DNA of 64,000 bases from Tunturibacter empetritectus. Lineage in GTDB: Bacteria; Acidobacteriota; Terriglobia; Terriglobales; Acidobacteriaceae. The stretch is taken from NCBI RefSeq assembly GCF_040358985.1, contig NZ_CP132933.1, forward strand, positions 50,911 to 114,910, in the 5' to 3' direction. The notes under the pieces were generated by a model that was not told the origin of the DNA, ran no database searches, and saw only the letters and a list, made by a program, of their open reading frames with translations. Both the position numbers and the translations under genes were made by a program. This document shows, one piece after another, positions 26,481 to 35,132 of the stretch; positions within the stretch are counted from its first letter, which is position 1, and every line of letters begins with the position of its first letter.

Positions 26481-26738
26481 AAGCTTACGGTCATCGCTAC
26501 AGAGGTCTCAGGGCCGCTGTTCCGATAAGAGCGCTGCTCCGAAAGGCCGTTGTGGTGGCTTTGCTGTCGCAACGGCCTGCTCAAGGAGATGGACTCGTGC
26601 CGACAAGTCGGCGTGTGTTTGCCAACGCCGATCTCAACTCGCGAGAACAGGCGAACGCACTCATCCACCCGGGTTGTGACCGCAAATCAATCTGATTTGG
26701 ATCAGTTGCCGAAAGATGCGCTTTTGTAGGAGACGGGG

Positions 26739-27758
26739 TCAGGACAACGTGATGCCTGGAAACAGCTTTGTCCCCTCATACTTCACGCCGCTTCGAAAGA
26801 TCCCGTAAATGGCATGGAGCAACTTCCTCGCGACAGCAATGAGCGCCTGTAGACGGGCTTTGTTTCGAGCCAATAGGCTCTCGAAAAAGGCTTTTGCGTG
26901 GGGATCGCAACGAGATGCGACCAGGGCCGGCATGTAAAGCGCTCTTCTCAGGTGACGATTTCCCGCACGGCTGATGCGAGACGCCTTCCGCACCGAGCTT
27001 CCTGATATTTCATGCGCAGGATCAAGGCCGCTATGTGCGACCCATTCTCGCACCGTGAGGTCAGGCGGCAAGGTGGACAGTTCCGCGAGCAATTGCATGG
27101 CACTCACCTGTGCGATGCCTGGAATACTAATCAACAGCTCAAATCGCTTGCGGAGCAAATCGTCCTGTCGGACGAGTGTCATTGCTTCGCGTCGAAGTTT
27201 GTGGATACGAAGCTCCAGGGATGCCACGGCGCGCTGTAAATCTTGAACAATGCAGCCGGGTGTGGAAGTGGAGCCGTGTGCCGCGTGAAGACGGTTCTGA
27301 TTCTGAGCACTCTGCACGGACAGACTCTCGACGTGACGGACAATTGAGCGCAGTTGCATTGAACCGGGACTAGGGGCGACCCAAGCGGTGAACGGCATCC
27401 GACGAGCGTATTCAGCTAACACCTCGGCGTCTGCCGCATCAGTTTTCGACCGTCGAATGGTTTGAGCAAATCGATTGGCGACCTTGGGATTCAAGACTGC
27501 GACTTCGATGCCTTCCGCTGCATCAAGTGCAAACGCGAGATCCAGGGAGTAAATTCCCGTTGCTTCCAACGACACTCGAACCGGTAATTTGGCCTTTCGC
27601 AGCCAGACGATAAGAGCTTTGTGCCCAACAGAAGTGTTAGGGAAGCTCCGTTGCTCGACTGGCTGATGCATGCGCTGAATTGCCACGGTGAGACTTTTGG
27701 CACTGACATCAATGCCACAGTACCTTGTTTCCTGGACCTGTATGGATCGCTTGCTCAT
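26739..27758 (-). CDS. IS110-family transposase
   Basis: A 339-residue protein with both IS110 domains. The N-terminal DEDD RuvC-like domain shows 'RYCGIDVSAKSLTVAI' (D), 'VRVSLEATGIYSLDLAF' (E) and 'RRSKTDAADAEVLAEYAR' (D, D). The C-terminal Tnp_20 domain shows 'ISIPGIAQVSAMQLLAEL', 'WVAHSGLDPAHEISGSS', 'ASRISRAGNRHLRRALYMPA' with its catalytic serine region, and 'RKLLHAIYGIF'. The enzyme recombines DNA guided by a bridge RNA made from the element's own non-coding end. The frame looks intact. Confidence 0.96.
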   Translation of the reverse strand: MSKRSIQVQETRYCGIDVSAKSLTVAIQRMHQPVEQRSFPNTSVGHKALIVWLRKAKLPVRVSLEATGIYSLDLAFALDAAEGIEVAVLNPKVANRFAQTIRRSKTDAADAEVLAEYARRMPFTAWVAPSPGSMQLRSIVRHVESLSVQSAQNQNRLHAAHGSTSTPGCIVQDLQRAVASLELRIHKLRREAMTLVRQDDLLRKRFELLISIPGIAQVSAMQLLAELSTLPPDLTVREWVAHSGLDPAHEISGSSVRKASRISRAGNRHLRRALYMPALVASRCDPHAKAFFESLLARNKARLQALIAVARKLLHAIYGIFRSGVKYEGTKLFPGITLS

Positions 27759-28135
27759 GAACGGCCTCCGACGTTAAGGTTCGGCCTCGGCTCCCGTCCC
27801 TGGCCGGAGTCATGGACTCGCTCTTGTCGCCGACCTTGAACATGCAGGCTTTATGCCTCCGATTCTCCACGGCGTAATAAGAGAGGGACGGTGGCCGTTC
27901 TCTGCGACAGGCTCAGGATCGCTCCCGGCCTCAGGTGGGTACGGCCTTTCCGCCGAAGCGCAACTTCATCGTTACGCCCTGATTCGCAACATACAAGGTG
28001 GGTGACGGAAGACGGTGGCTGTATCGCCGGCAGCAGTCACGGAGGAAACATCCTCCCTCTACTTGGTCGATCCGCTCTCGCGCTTACTCTTACTCAGAGA
28101 CTATCGAAGAGTGTCCCTTCTTTAGGGAGCGCCGC
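27759..28135 (-). ncRNA. Candidate bridge-RNA-bearing non-coding end of the IS110 element
   Basis: In IS110-group elements the bridge RNA is transcribed from the non-coding DNA upstream of the transposase. This 370-bp stretch upstream of the transposase ATG has no convincing gene but is rich in short complementary G/C segments (for example GGCCTCGGCTCCC near 27784 and CTCCCGGCCTCAGG near 27922). The exact RNA and its two guide loops cannot be defined by eye. The remaining bases to 28255 are the upstream region of the methyltransferase gene. Confidence 0.3.
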
Positions 28136-28255
28136 TTTGACAATGAGCGTTGAGACGCGGACGCTCTTGATGATTCAATACGCGACCTAGCAAGAGTCTG
28201 CGAAGATGTAATGCGTAGTGTTTTTAGATGCGGGCTTAGATTTTGTGGAGCGTGA

Positions 28256-30562
28256 ATGGCACGATTGAGTGAGCAGGAGCAGCAGGAGGTAATCCGATAC
28301 GTTGAAGCCGGGAAACCGCTGCCGGAGAAGTATCGGTTCCTCTTGTTTGACGATAAGCGCGAGTTGGAACTCGTCTGGAACGGGAAAACGAATGAAGTAA
28401 CGAACGTCGTTCTGCCTTTTCAGGTGATCGAGCAGGTGGATGAACCTCGCGCTGAGAAGCCGGAAGACACAGCTGCACAGGGAGGTCTCTTCGATGCGCG
28501 AGGCCGCCAACTCAAAGGATGGACGAACAAGCTGATCTGGGGCGACAACAAGCTTATCCTCTCCTCGCTAAAGAACGGTCCACTGCGGGAGGAGATCGAC
28601 AATCAGGGTGGCCTCAAATTGATCTACATTGATCCGCCGTTCGATGTCGGTGCTGATTTTTCGATGGACATCGAAGTCGGAGATGAGACATTCACGAAGA
28701 AGCCCGGCATCCTCGAAGAGATCGCATATAGAGATACCTGGGGTAAGGGATCTGACAGCTTTATTTCAATGCTCTACGAACGGCTCGAGATCATGCGTGA
28801 TCTTCTGTCGGAGAACGGAAGCATTTATGTCCACATGGGCCCGAACATTAGTCATCTTGTCCGTGCTCTTGTCGATGAAGTATTTGGCTCGACTCGTCCA
28901 TCAACAGAAATCTGCTGGAAACGTGTAACGGCACACGGAGACAGCAAGCGATGGGGTGTCATTCACGATGCCATCATTTGGAAGACGAAGGGTAGCTCTT
29001 TCATTTGGAATCCCGAGTATGAACCGTATTCGGACTCATACCTTGAGTCGAAATACACCAATCACACACCAGATGGTCGGGCTTATCGACTGGACAATAT
29101 CACTAGCCCAAATCCACGTCCCAACATGATGTACGAATGGCGCGGCAATAAAGCCCCGAAGCTAGGCTGGCGTTACGAATACGAAACCATGGAGCGTCTC
29201 TTTGCAGAAGGCCGGATTGAGTTGCCCAAGAAGACTGATGGGCGCCCTCAATTGCGCCGCTTTTTAGATGAGATGCCAGGCGTGCCGGTTGGCACCGTAT
29301 GGACCAGCGTTTCGCCAGTAAACTCTCAGGCCATAGAAGATACGCAGTATGCGACACAGAAACCGGAGAATCTTCTAAAGAGAATAATCACAGCTTCGTC
29401 AAACGAGGGTGATCTTATCGCTGATTTTTTCAGCGGCTCTGGCACGACGGCGGCGGTGGCGGAAAAGCTCGGACGAAAGTGGATAGCAACGGACCTGGGG
29501 AAGTTTGCGATTCATACAACGCGAAAACGCCTCATAGGTGTGCAGCGAGAGCGGAAAGCTGGAGGAGAAGACTACCGCGCCTTCGAGATTCTCAATCTTG
29601 GCAAATACGAACGTCAGCACTACGTTGGCGTCAATCCCAATCTCCGAGAAGCGGAGCAACAAGCGCAGCTCGCTCAGAAAGAAGCAGATTTTTTGGATCT
29701 CATTCTCAGAGCATATGGTGCAGAAAAGACAGACGGCTTTGCCACATTCCACGGGAAGAAGGCCGGTCGGCTAGTAAGCGTGGGACCGGTCAATCTTCCG
29801 GTGACACGGCTTTATGTAGAAGAAGTAATCGGCGAGTGCCGGCAAAAGCGGATCACGCGGGTGGACATTCTTGGCTTCGAGTTCGAGATGGGATTATTCC
29901 CGAATGTGCTGGACGAGGCTCGCGCAAAGGGTATTGATATAGCGCCCAAATACATTCCGGCAGAGGTTTTCGACAGGCGAGCGGTTGAGAAGAACCAGGT
30001 TCGCTTCTATGATGTGTCGTTCATAGAAGTAAAGCCTCACGTCACGAAAAACACCGTAGCTGTGGAGCTAACGGATTTCTCCGTTTTCTACTCGCAGGAC
30101 TCGATCAAAGGGGCAGAGGAGCAGATCAAGGAGAATGGCAGCAAGATCGTTATCGATAGGGGGCAGATCGTCAAGGTGTCCAAGGACAAGGATGGCATCG
30201 TAACGCGGGAGGTTCTGACCAAGAAATGGTCTGATTGGATTGACTATTGGGCAGTGGATTTCGACTATGAGAGCAAGCGAGAGATCATCCGCAAACCGAT
30301 CACGCGTGAGGTCCAAGTGTCGATCTCGGGCATGGAGCCTCCGCAGATGGGCCTCGAATCCTACGAAGAGGTCTGGACCGGCGATTACATCTTCGAAAAC
30401 GAGTGGCAAGAGTTTCGGACTAAGAAGGATCGCGCGTTGAAGCTTGTTAGCGTTGCTCGCGAGTGTGCGCCTGGTAGGCGAAAGATCGCTGTGAAGGTAG
30501 TTGACATTTTCGGCAATGACACTATGACGATTGTGGAAGTTACGGTGGGGGGAAAGAAATAA
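28256..30562 (+). CDS. mod: Type III restriction-modification DNA methyltransferase (Mod)
   Basis: A 768-residue protein of the beta-class N6-adenine methyltransferases. The catalytic motif is 'IYIDPPFDVGADFSMD' (DPPF, about residues 122-137). The target-recognition region follows, and the SAM-binding motif 'ADFFSGSGTTAAVAEKLGRK' is at about 390-410. The N-terminus (QEQQEVIRYVEAGKPLPEKY) and long C-terminal region match Mod proteins that pair with a Res helicase. It methylates one strand of an asymmetric site to protect self DNA, and the Mod dimer gives Res its specificity. Its TAA overlaps the next ATG by one base (TAATG), so the two are translationally coupled. Confidence 0.94.
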   Translation: MARLSEQEQQEVIRYVEAGKPLPEKYRFLLFDDKRELELVWNGKTNEVTNVVLPFQVIEQVDEPRAEKPEDTAAQGGLFDARGRQLKGWTNKLIWGDNKLILSSLKNGPLREEIDNQGGLKLIYIDPPFDVGADFSMDIEVGDETFTKKPGILEEIAYRDTWGKGSDSFISMLYERLEIMRDLLSENGSIYVHMGPNISHLVRALVDEVFGSTRPSTEICWKRVTAHGDSKRWGVIHDAIIWKTKGSSFIWNPEYEPYSDSYLESKYTNHTPDGRAYRLDNITSPNPRPNMMYEWRGNKAPKLGWRYEYETMERLFAEGRIELPKKTDGRPQLRRFLDEMPGVPVGTVWTSVSPVNSQAIEDTQYATQKPENLLKRIITASSNEGDLIADFFSGSGTTAAVAEKLGRKWIATDLGKFAIHTTRKRLIGVQRERKAGGEDYRAFEILNLGKYERQHYVGVNPNLREAEQQAQLAQKEADFLDLILRAYGAEKTDGFATFHGKKAGRLVSVGPVNLPVTRLYVEEVIGECRQKRITRVDILGFEFEMGLFPNVLDEARAKGIDIAPKYIPAEVFDRRAVEKNQVRFYDVSFIEVKPHVTKNTVAVELTDFSVFYSQDSIKGAEEQIKENGSKIVIDRGQIVKVSKDKDGIVTREVLTKKWSDWIDYWAVDFDYESKREIIRKPITREVQVSISGMEPPQMGLESYEEVWTGDYIFENEWQEFRTKKDRALKLVSVARECAPGRRKIAVKVVDIFGNDTMTIVEVTVGGKK

Positions 30563-33234
30563 TGGCGCTCCATCCCAAATTTCCTGATTCTCCCTACGCC
30601 ATTCTCGACCCGGCTGTACGTTGGTTCCCTGCCGACGAAGCTCTGCGGGATTCTAGTGCAGAAAAGCTGATGCCACCGCTGGTTCCATCACTTCGCAAGA
30701 AAGTGAAGGAGTGGCGCGAAAGCAGCTATGTTGGAGCGACTGCAACGAGCCAAAGTCTTCTCAAGTGGTGGTTCCTGACGGAGCATCTGTGGCCTCAGGC
30801 CGATGGAACAATGGCGGACTTCCAGTATTACTTTGCCCAGCGCGAGGCGCTGGAAACAATCATCTACCTGTATGACATGGTTGGTGTGCGCGATAAGCAC
30901 GACATGATGCGTTTCGATGGGAGCGGTTCTGTTTCGGGTGGGATGTTCGATGAGACTTGGCGGCGTTTTGTAGTCAAGATGGCTACGGGTTCTGGGAAAA
31001 CCAAAGTCCTGAGCTTGGCGTTGGCATGGAGCTTCTTTCACAAGTTGTACGAACCGGATTCGGAGTTGGCGCGGAACTTTCTGGTAATCGCGCCGAATAT
31101 CATCGTGCTGGACCGTATTCGGAAGGACTTCGACGGACTGCGGATCTTCCTCAAAGACGATCCGGTGTTGCCAGACAACGGCGTGGACGGTCGAAACTGG
31201 CGTGATGACTTCCAACTCACCCTGCACGTTCAGGACGACGTGCGTGTGACACGGAAGACGGGGAACATCTTTCTGACAAATATCCATCGTGTGTATGCCA
31301 GCGACGACATTCCGGCCTCGGTTGAGGACGATGACACGATGGACTATTTCCTGGGTCAACGACCAACGGGAGCGACAACGGACTCGAAGGTTGATCTGAG
31401 TGTGATTGTCCGTGAGATTGATGAGCTGATGGTGTTGAACGATGAAGCGCATCACATCCACGACCCGAGAATGGCCTGGTTCAAGTCCATCGAAGACATA
31501 CATAATCGGCTGTTACAGAAGGGAACTGCGCTTTCTCTACAGGTTGATGTAACAGCCACGCCGCGAGCGAACAATGGAGCGATTTTCGTCCAGACAATTG
31601 CAGACTATCCACTGGTAGAAGCTATCGCGCAAAACGTGGTGAAGCATCCGGTGTTGCCTGATGGGCCCAGCAGAGCAAAGCTGGTGGAGCGGCAGAGTGC
31701 GAAGTACACGGAGAAATACGCCGATTACCTAGACCTGGGCGTGATTGAGTGGCGCAAAGCCTATGCAGAGCACGAAAAGATGGGGAAGAAGGCCATCCTA
31801 TTCGTGATGACTGACGACACCCGCAACTGCGACGATGTGGCGGCATACATGGAAGGGCACTATCCCGATCTGGGTAAGGTTCTGGTCATCCACACCAAAG
31901 CAAATGGCGAAATATCCGAATCCGTTTCAGGCAAGAACAAAGAGGAACTCGACAAGCTGCGCGAAGAAGCGAATACGATTGACAGCTTGAGCAACCCCTA
32001 CAAAGCCATTGTCTCCGTCATGATGCTGAAAGAGGGTTGGGACGTTCGCAATGTGACGACGATTGTGGGGCTGCGCGCGTACTCTGCAAAGAGCAATATC
32101 TTGCCGGAGCAGACCCTCGGACGCGGCCTTCGGAAGATGTATCCGGGCGGCATTGAGGAATACGTGAGCGTTGTAGGCACGAATGCGTTCATGGATTTCG
32201 TGGAGTCGATCCAAGCCGAAGGCGTCGTCTTGGAGCGCAAGCCGATGGGCGAGGGCACACAAGCAAAGACTCCGCTCATGGTCGAGGTGGAAGAGGACAA
32301 TGAACGCAAGGATGTGACCGCCCTGGATATCGAACTTCCGCGCCTGACGCCACGGGTCTACCGCGAATACAAGAACTTGAGCGACCTGAACGTGAGCTCG
32401 ATGGGACACCAGAAATTGCTGTATCGCCAGTTCAGTGAGGATGAGCAGCGCGAGATTGTATTCAAGGACGTGACGACCGGCGCTGTGACCCATACAACAA
32501 TTCTGGACACTGCGGGCATCGCGGACTATCGAAGCGTGATTGGCTATTTCGCTCAGACGGTGATGAAGGATCTTCGTCTAGTGAGTGGGTACGACGTTTT
32601 GTACGGCAAGATGAAGGCGTTTGTCCGAGACGAGCTGTTCGACCGGCCTGTTGAACTGGAGGACGCCAACACGTTACGGAACCTTTCGGAGCTGGCTTCA
32701 ACGAGGACAATTCTTGAGGTCTTCAAGAAAGCCATCAATGCGTTGACGGTGCGTGAGCGAGGTGATGCCGAGATTCGCGACCGGATCAAGCTACGGGAGA
32801 CACGGCCTTTTGTAGTGAAAGAACAGGCATACGTCGTTTCAAGAAAGAGCGTGTTCAATCGGACAGTCGGAGACAGCCGATTGGAGCTAGAGTTCGCGAG
32901 CTTCCTCGAAAACTGCGTCGACGTGGATTCGTATGCGAAGAACTATCTCGCCGTAGGTTTTAAGCTGGATTATGTGAAAGCAGATGGAGACATCTCAAAC
33001 TACTACCCTGATTTCATCGTGCGAGGTGTGGGCGGGGAAGTCTGGCTTGTGGAAACCAAGGGAAGGGAAGACGCGAACGATCCTGGCAAATGGGAGCGCC
33101 TTAAGCAGTGGTGCGTGGACGCGAGCGCGCTTGACGGTGGGCAGCAGTATCGGGCGCTATTTGTTCGGGAAGAGGATTGGGAGCGATATCAGCCGAAGAG
33201 TTTTCACGATGCTGTCGCTGCGTTTCCGGCATAG
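30562..33234 (+). CDS. res: Type III restriction enzyme Res subunit (helicase-nuclease)
   Basis: An 890-residue SF2 helicase with a C-terminal nuclease. Visible motifs are Walker A 'KMATGSGKTKVLSLAL' (about residue 138), 'LVIAPNIIVLDRIRKDF' (Ia), the DEAH box 'VLNDEAHHIHD' (about 292), 'VDVTATPRANNG' (III), 'SVMMLKEGWDVRNVTTIVGL' (V) and 'LPEQTLGRGLRKMYPGG' (VI). The C-terminal PD-(D/E)xK nuclease is 'NYYPDFIVRGVGGEVWLVET' followed by K (residues about 812-832). With Mod it cleaves DNA after ATP-dependent communication between two unmethylated sites. All key residues are present, so the system looks functional. Confidence 0.94.
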   Translation: MALHPKFPDSPYAILDPAVRWFPADEALRDSSAEKLMPPLVPSLRKKVKEWRESSYVGATATSQSLLKWWFLTEHLWPQADGTMADFQYYFAQREALETIIYLYDMVGVRDKHDMMRFDGSGSVSGGMFDETWRRFVVKMATGSGKTKVLSLALAWSFFHKLYEPDSELARNFLVIAPNIIVLDRIRKDFDGLRIFLKDDPVLPDNGVDGRNWRDDFQLTLHVQDDVRVTRKTGNIFLTNIHRVYASDDIPASVEDDDTMDYFLGQRPTGATTDSKVDLSVIVREIDELMVLNDEAHHIHDPRMAWFKSIEDIHNRLLQKGTALSLQVDVTATPRANNGAIFVQTIADYPLVEAIAQNVVKHPVLPDGPSRAKLVERQSAKYTEKYADYLDLGVIEWRKAYAEHEKMGKKAILFVMTDDTRNCDDVAAYMEGHYPDLGKVLVIHTKANGEISESVSGKNKEELDKLREEANTIDSLSNPYKAIVSVMMLKEGWDVRNVTTIVGLRAYSAKSNILPEQTLGRGLRKMYPGGIEEYVSVVGTNAFMDFVESIQAEGVVLERKPMGEGTQAKTPLMVEVEEDNERKDVTALDIELPRLTPRVYREYKNLSDLNVSSMGHQKLLYRQFSEDEQREIVFKDVTTGAVTHTTILDTAGIADYRSVIGYFAQTVMKDLRLVSGYDVLYGKMKAFVRDELFDRPVELEDANTLRNLSELASTRTILEVFKKAINALTVRERGDAEIRDRIKLRETRPFVVKEQAYVVSRKSVFNRTVGDSRLELEFASFLENCVDVDSYAKNYLAVGFKLDYVKADGDISNYYPDFIVRGVGGEVWLVETKGREDANDPGKWERLKQWCVDASALDGGQQYRALFVREEDWERYQPKSFHDAVAAFPA

Positions 33235-33355
33235 CCGACCATGACTACATGCGACCTCAAACCAGCCCCCTTCTGCCCAGTAGACCTTTTGAGGGGTCGG
33301 GCAAAATGGCCAGCTTGCAATTATTGTCATTTATGGTGTAGTTTTATCACACGCC

Positions 33356-33967
33356 ATGAGTGATTTAATCACAGTCGATCTGACAGCAGCCAGTAGCCCG
33401 GAAGAAGCTCTTCTAGTCTTCCGGCCCGCCCTCATCAAGATTCATGAAGTGCTCGAATCTCTGCCCCCTGACGTTCAACTGATTTTCGAGAATCATGAAC
33501 TCAAGAACTCTGGATGGATTATTGCTCATCTGAATCGTTGCATGGCGTTCAGTCGCCTCAACGGATCAACGGTTGGGGACCGCAAGATCGTTATGAACTC
33601 GATCATGAACGACGGGCTTGGGTTCGCATGGGGCAAATATAACGTTCACGTCTTGAAAAACTCCAAGCTGCCTACATCAGCTAGCGCTCACGCATTTGAG
33701 CAGGGAAGCCTCGCAATCTGGAATGGCAGCTCTATCCCTCCTCTGGAACAGGTCGTTGTTTTCTGGCAACAGAATGGTAGGGGCGTAAGGCTTAGCCTGG
33801 GCGCGAAGAAGAAGATGAAGAAGTGGAACGGCGAATGCTATTGGATGATTGATGTTCCTCATCCCGCGGAATGGAATCTCCCCGTTTCTGAACGTGCAAC
33901 CGACGAAGACGACTTGAACAACGTAGCACCTCGTGTGACCACGAAAAAGATTGCTGGATCTGAATGA
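33356..33967 (+). CDS. Unknown protein coupled to an XRE-ImmA/IrrE gene
   Basis: A 203-residue soluble protein with no recognised family. It has an acidic N-terminal helix-rich part (SSPEEALLVFRPALIKIHEV, LESLPPDVQLIFENHELKNS), a middle part with many Asn, Gly and Trp, a short basic patch (LGAKKKMKKWNGE) and a disordered C-terminus. Its stop overlaps the start of the XRE-ImmA/IrrE gene by four bases (ATGA), so the two are made together. The arrangement resembles toxin-antitoxin pairs in which an ImmA-type peptidase partners a small effector. Which member would be toxic cannot be told. Confidence 0.65.
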   Translation: MSDLITVDLTAASSPEEALLVFRPALIKIHEVLESLPPDVQLIFENHELKNSGWIIAHLNRCMAFSRLNGSTVGDRKIVMNSIMNDGLGFAWGKYNVHVLKNSKLPTSASAHAFEQGSLAIWNGSSIPPLEQVVVFWQQNGRGVRLSLGAKKKMKKWNGECYWMIDVPHPAEWNLPVSERATDEDDLNNVAPRVTTKKIAGSE

Positions 33968-35058
33968 TGTTCTATGGACCGAGAATCCGCCAAGCAAGAG
34001 AACTCAGGGAATTCACGCAAGGGAAACTCGCAAAAGCAGTAGGTGTCTCACAAGCTCTGATCGCCTCGATCGAGACAGAGCTGCGTCTGCCCAGCGAGGC
34101 TCTTCTTGCAAAAATAGCCCAGGCTCTGACCCTTCCCATTGCTTACTTTAGCGAACCGCAGTCGCTAGAGATTCCTCCAAGCTCTTTGCTCTTTCGCGCC
34201 AGAGCGTCCATTAGCAACCGTGCTGTCACCGAAGCCTCTCGTGTGGCCGAGCACGTTCTCGCCCTCGCTACGAGTCTTGCGAAGCATGTCGATATCCCGG
34301 TGCATGTTCATCCTCTTCATTGCGACCCAACCGAAGCAGCGCGGCGAATTCGTGAACTCCTACGAGTTCCCCCGCTCGAACCGATTCCCGCTCTTATACG
34401 CTCTTTAGAACGTTTGGGAATTTGGGTCTTGGCGCTGCCGGTGCTCAAAGATCGCGATGCTTTTTGCATGTGGATTGAAATTGATGGAAGGTCAATACCG
34501 ACAATTGCAGTCTGTATGGATCAACCTGGCGACCGGCTACGATTAAGTGTTGCGCATGAACTCGGTCACCTGCTCCTTCACAAGGACAAGCTAGGACGTA
34601 TTCGATCAGACTTGGAGAAAGAAGCATTTGCTTTTGGGGCAGAGCTTCTGATGCCTGAAGCAGCGATGCGTAAGGAATTGCTTCCGCCTGTAACGCTGAC
34701 GACGGTTTCGCAGTTGAAGCCTCGCTGGCTTGTGTCGATGCAGGCCCTCATACGCAGAGGACACGATCTCCGCATTGTGACTGAACGACAATACCACTAT
34801 TTATTCCAAAGGCTTTCTGCGGCAGGATGGCGAAAAGAAGAACCAAACCCCATCGCCATCGAACGGCCAATGCTGATCCGCAAGATGGCTGAGGTCGCCT
34901 ACGGGACGCCTCTGGACTATCGTTCGCTGGCGGCGGCCTGTCACATGCTCCCTCAAGAGGCCGAACGGCTCTTGAGCTTTTATGCTGCTCCTAAAGCCGC
35001 CACCTCTGGCGTTACGTCGAAAGTCGTTTCATTTCCACGTAAGCGTGTCAACGCTTAA
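33964..35058 (+). CDS. XRE helix-turn-helix / ImmA-IrrE metallopeptidase fusion
   Basis: A 364-residue protein. Residues 5-60 form a Cro/C1 helix-turn-helix (GPRIRQARELREFTQGKLAK, AVGVSQALIASIETELRLPS). Residues 190-260 form the ImmA/IrrE (DUF955) peptidase with the zinc motif 'VAHELGHLLLHKD' and the downstream glutamate/FGAELLMPE segment. The C-terminal 90 residues are helical. Such fusions bind DNA and cleave or sense a partner repressor, and are common in phage-derived switches, toxin-antitoxin units and stress responses. Its position within a defence island suggests a regulatory or TA role. Confidence 0.9.
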   Translation: MMFYGPRIRQARELREFTQGKLAKAVGVSQALIASIETELRLPSEALLAKIAQALTLPIAYFSEPQSLEIPPSSLLFRARASISNRAVTEASRVAEHVLALATSLAKHVDIPVHVHPLHCDPTEAARRIRELLRVPPLEPIPALIRSLERLGIWVLALPVLKDRDAFCMWIEIDGRSIPTIAVCMDQPGDRLRLSVAHELGHLLLHKDKLGRIRSDLEKEAFAFGAELLMPEAAMRKELLPPVTLTTVSQLKPRWLVSMQALIRRGHDLRIVTERQYHYLFQRLSAAGWRKEEPNPIAIERPMLIRKMAEVAYGTPLDYRSLAAACHMLPQEAERLLSFYAAPKAATSGVTSKVVSFPRKRVNA

Positions 35059-35132
35059 CAAGGATCGGCTGCCTTATACGTATAAACAGTCAGTAGCGAG
35101 CAGTGGAGATCAAGATATGAGGCGGCCACAGA

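Larger units (their letters stand above)
26739..28140 (-). mobile_element. IS110-family insertion sequence (borders approximate)
   Basis: The element consists of the transposase (26739-27758) and a non-coding 5' side of a few hundred bases (27759 onward). IS110 elements lack clear terminal repeats, so exact ends cannot be read from one copy; the right border is placed before the defence genes, the left just after the transposase stop. It separates the housekeeping-like region from the defence island. Confidence 0.6.
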
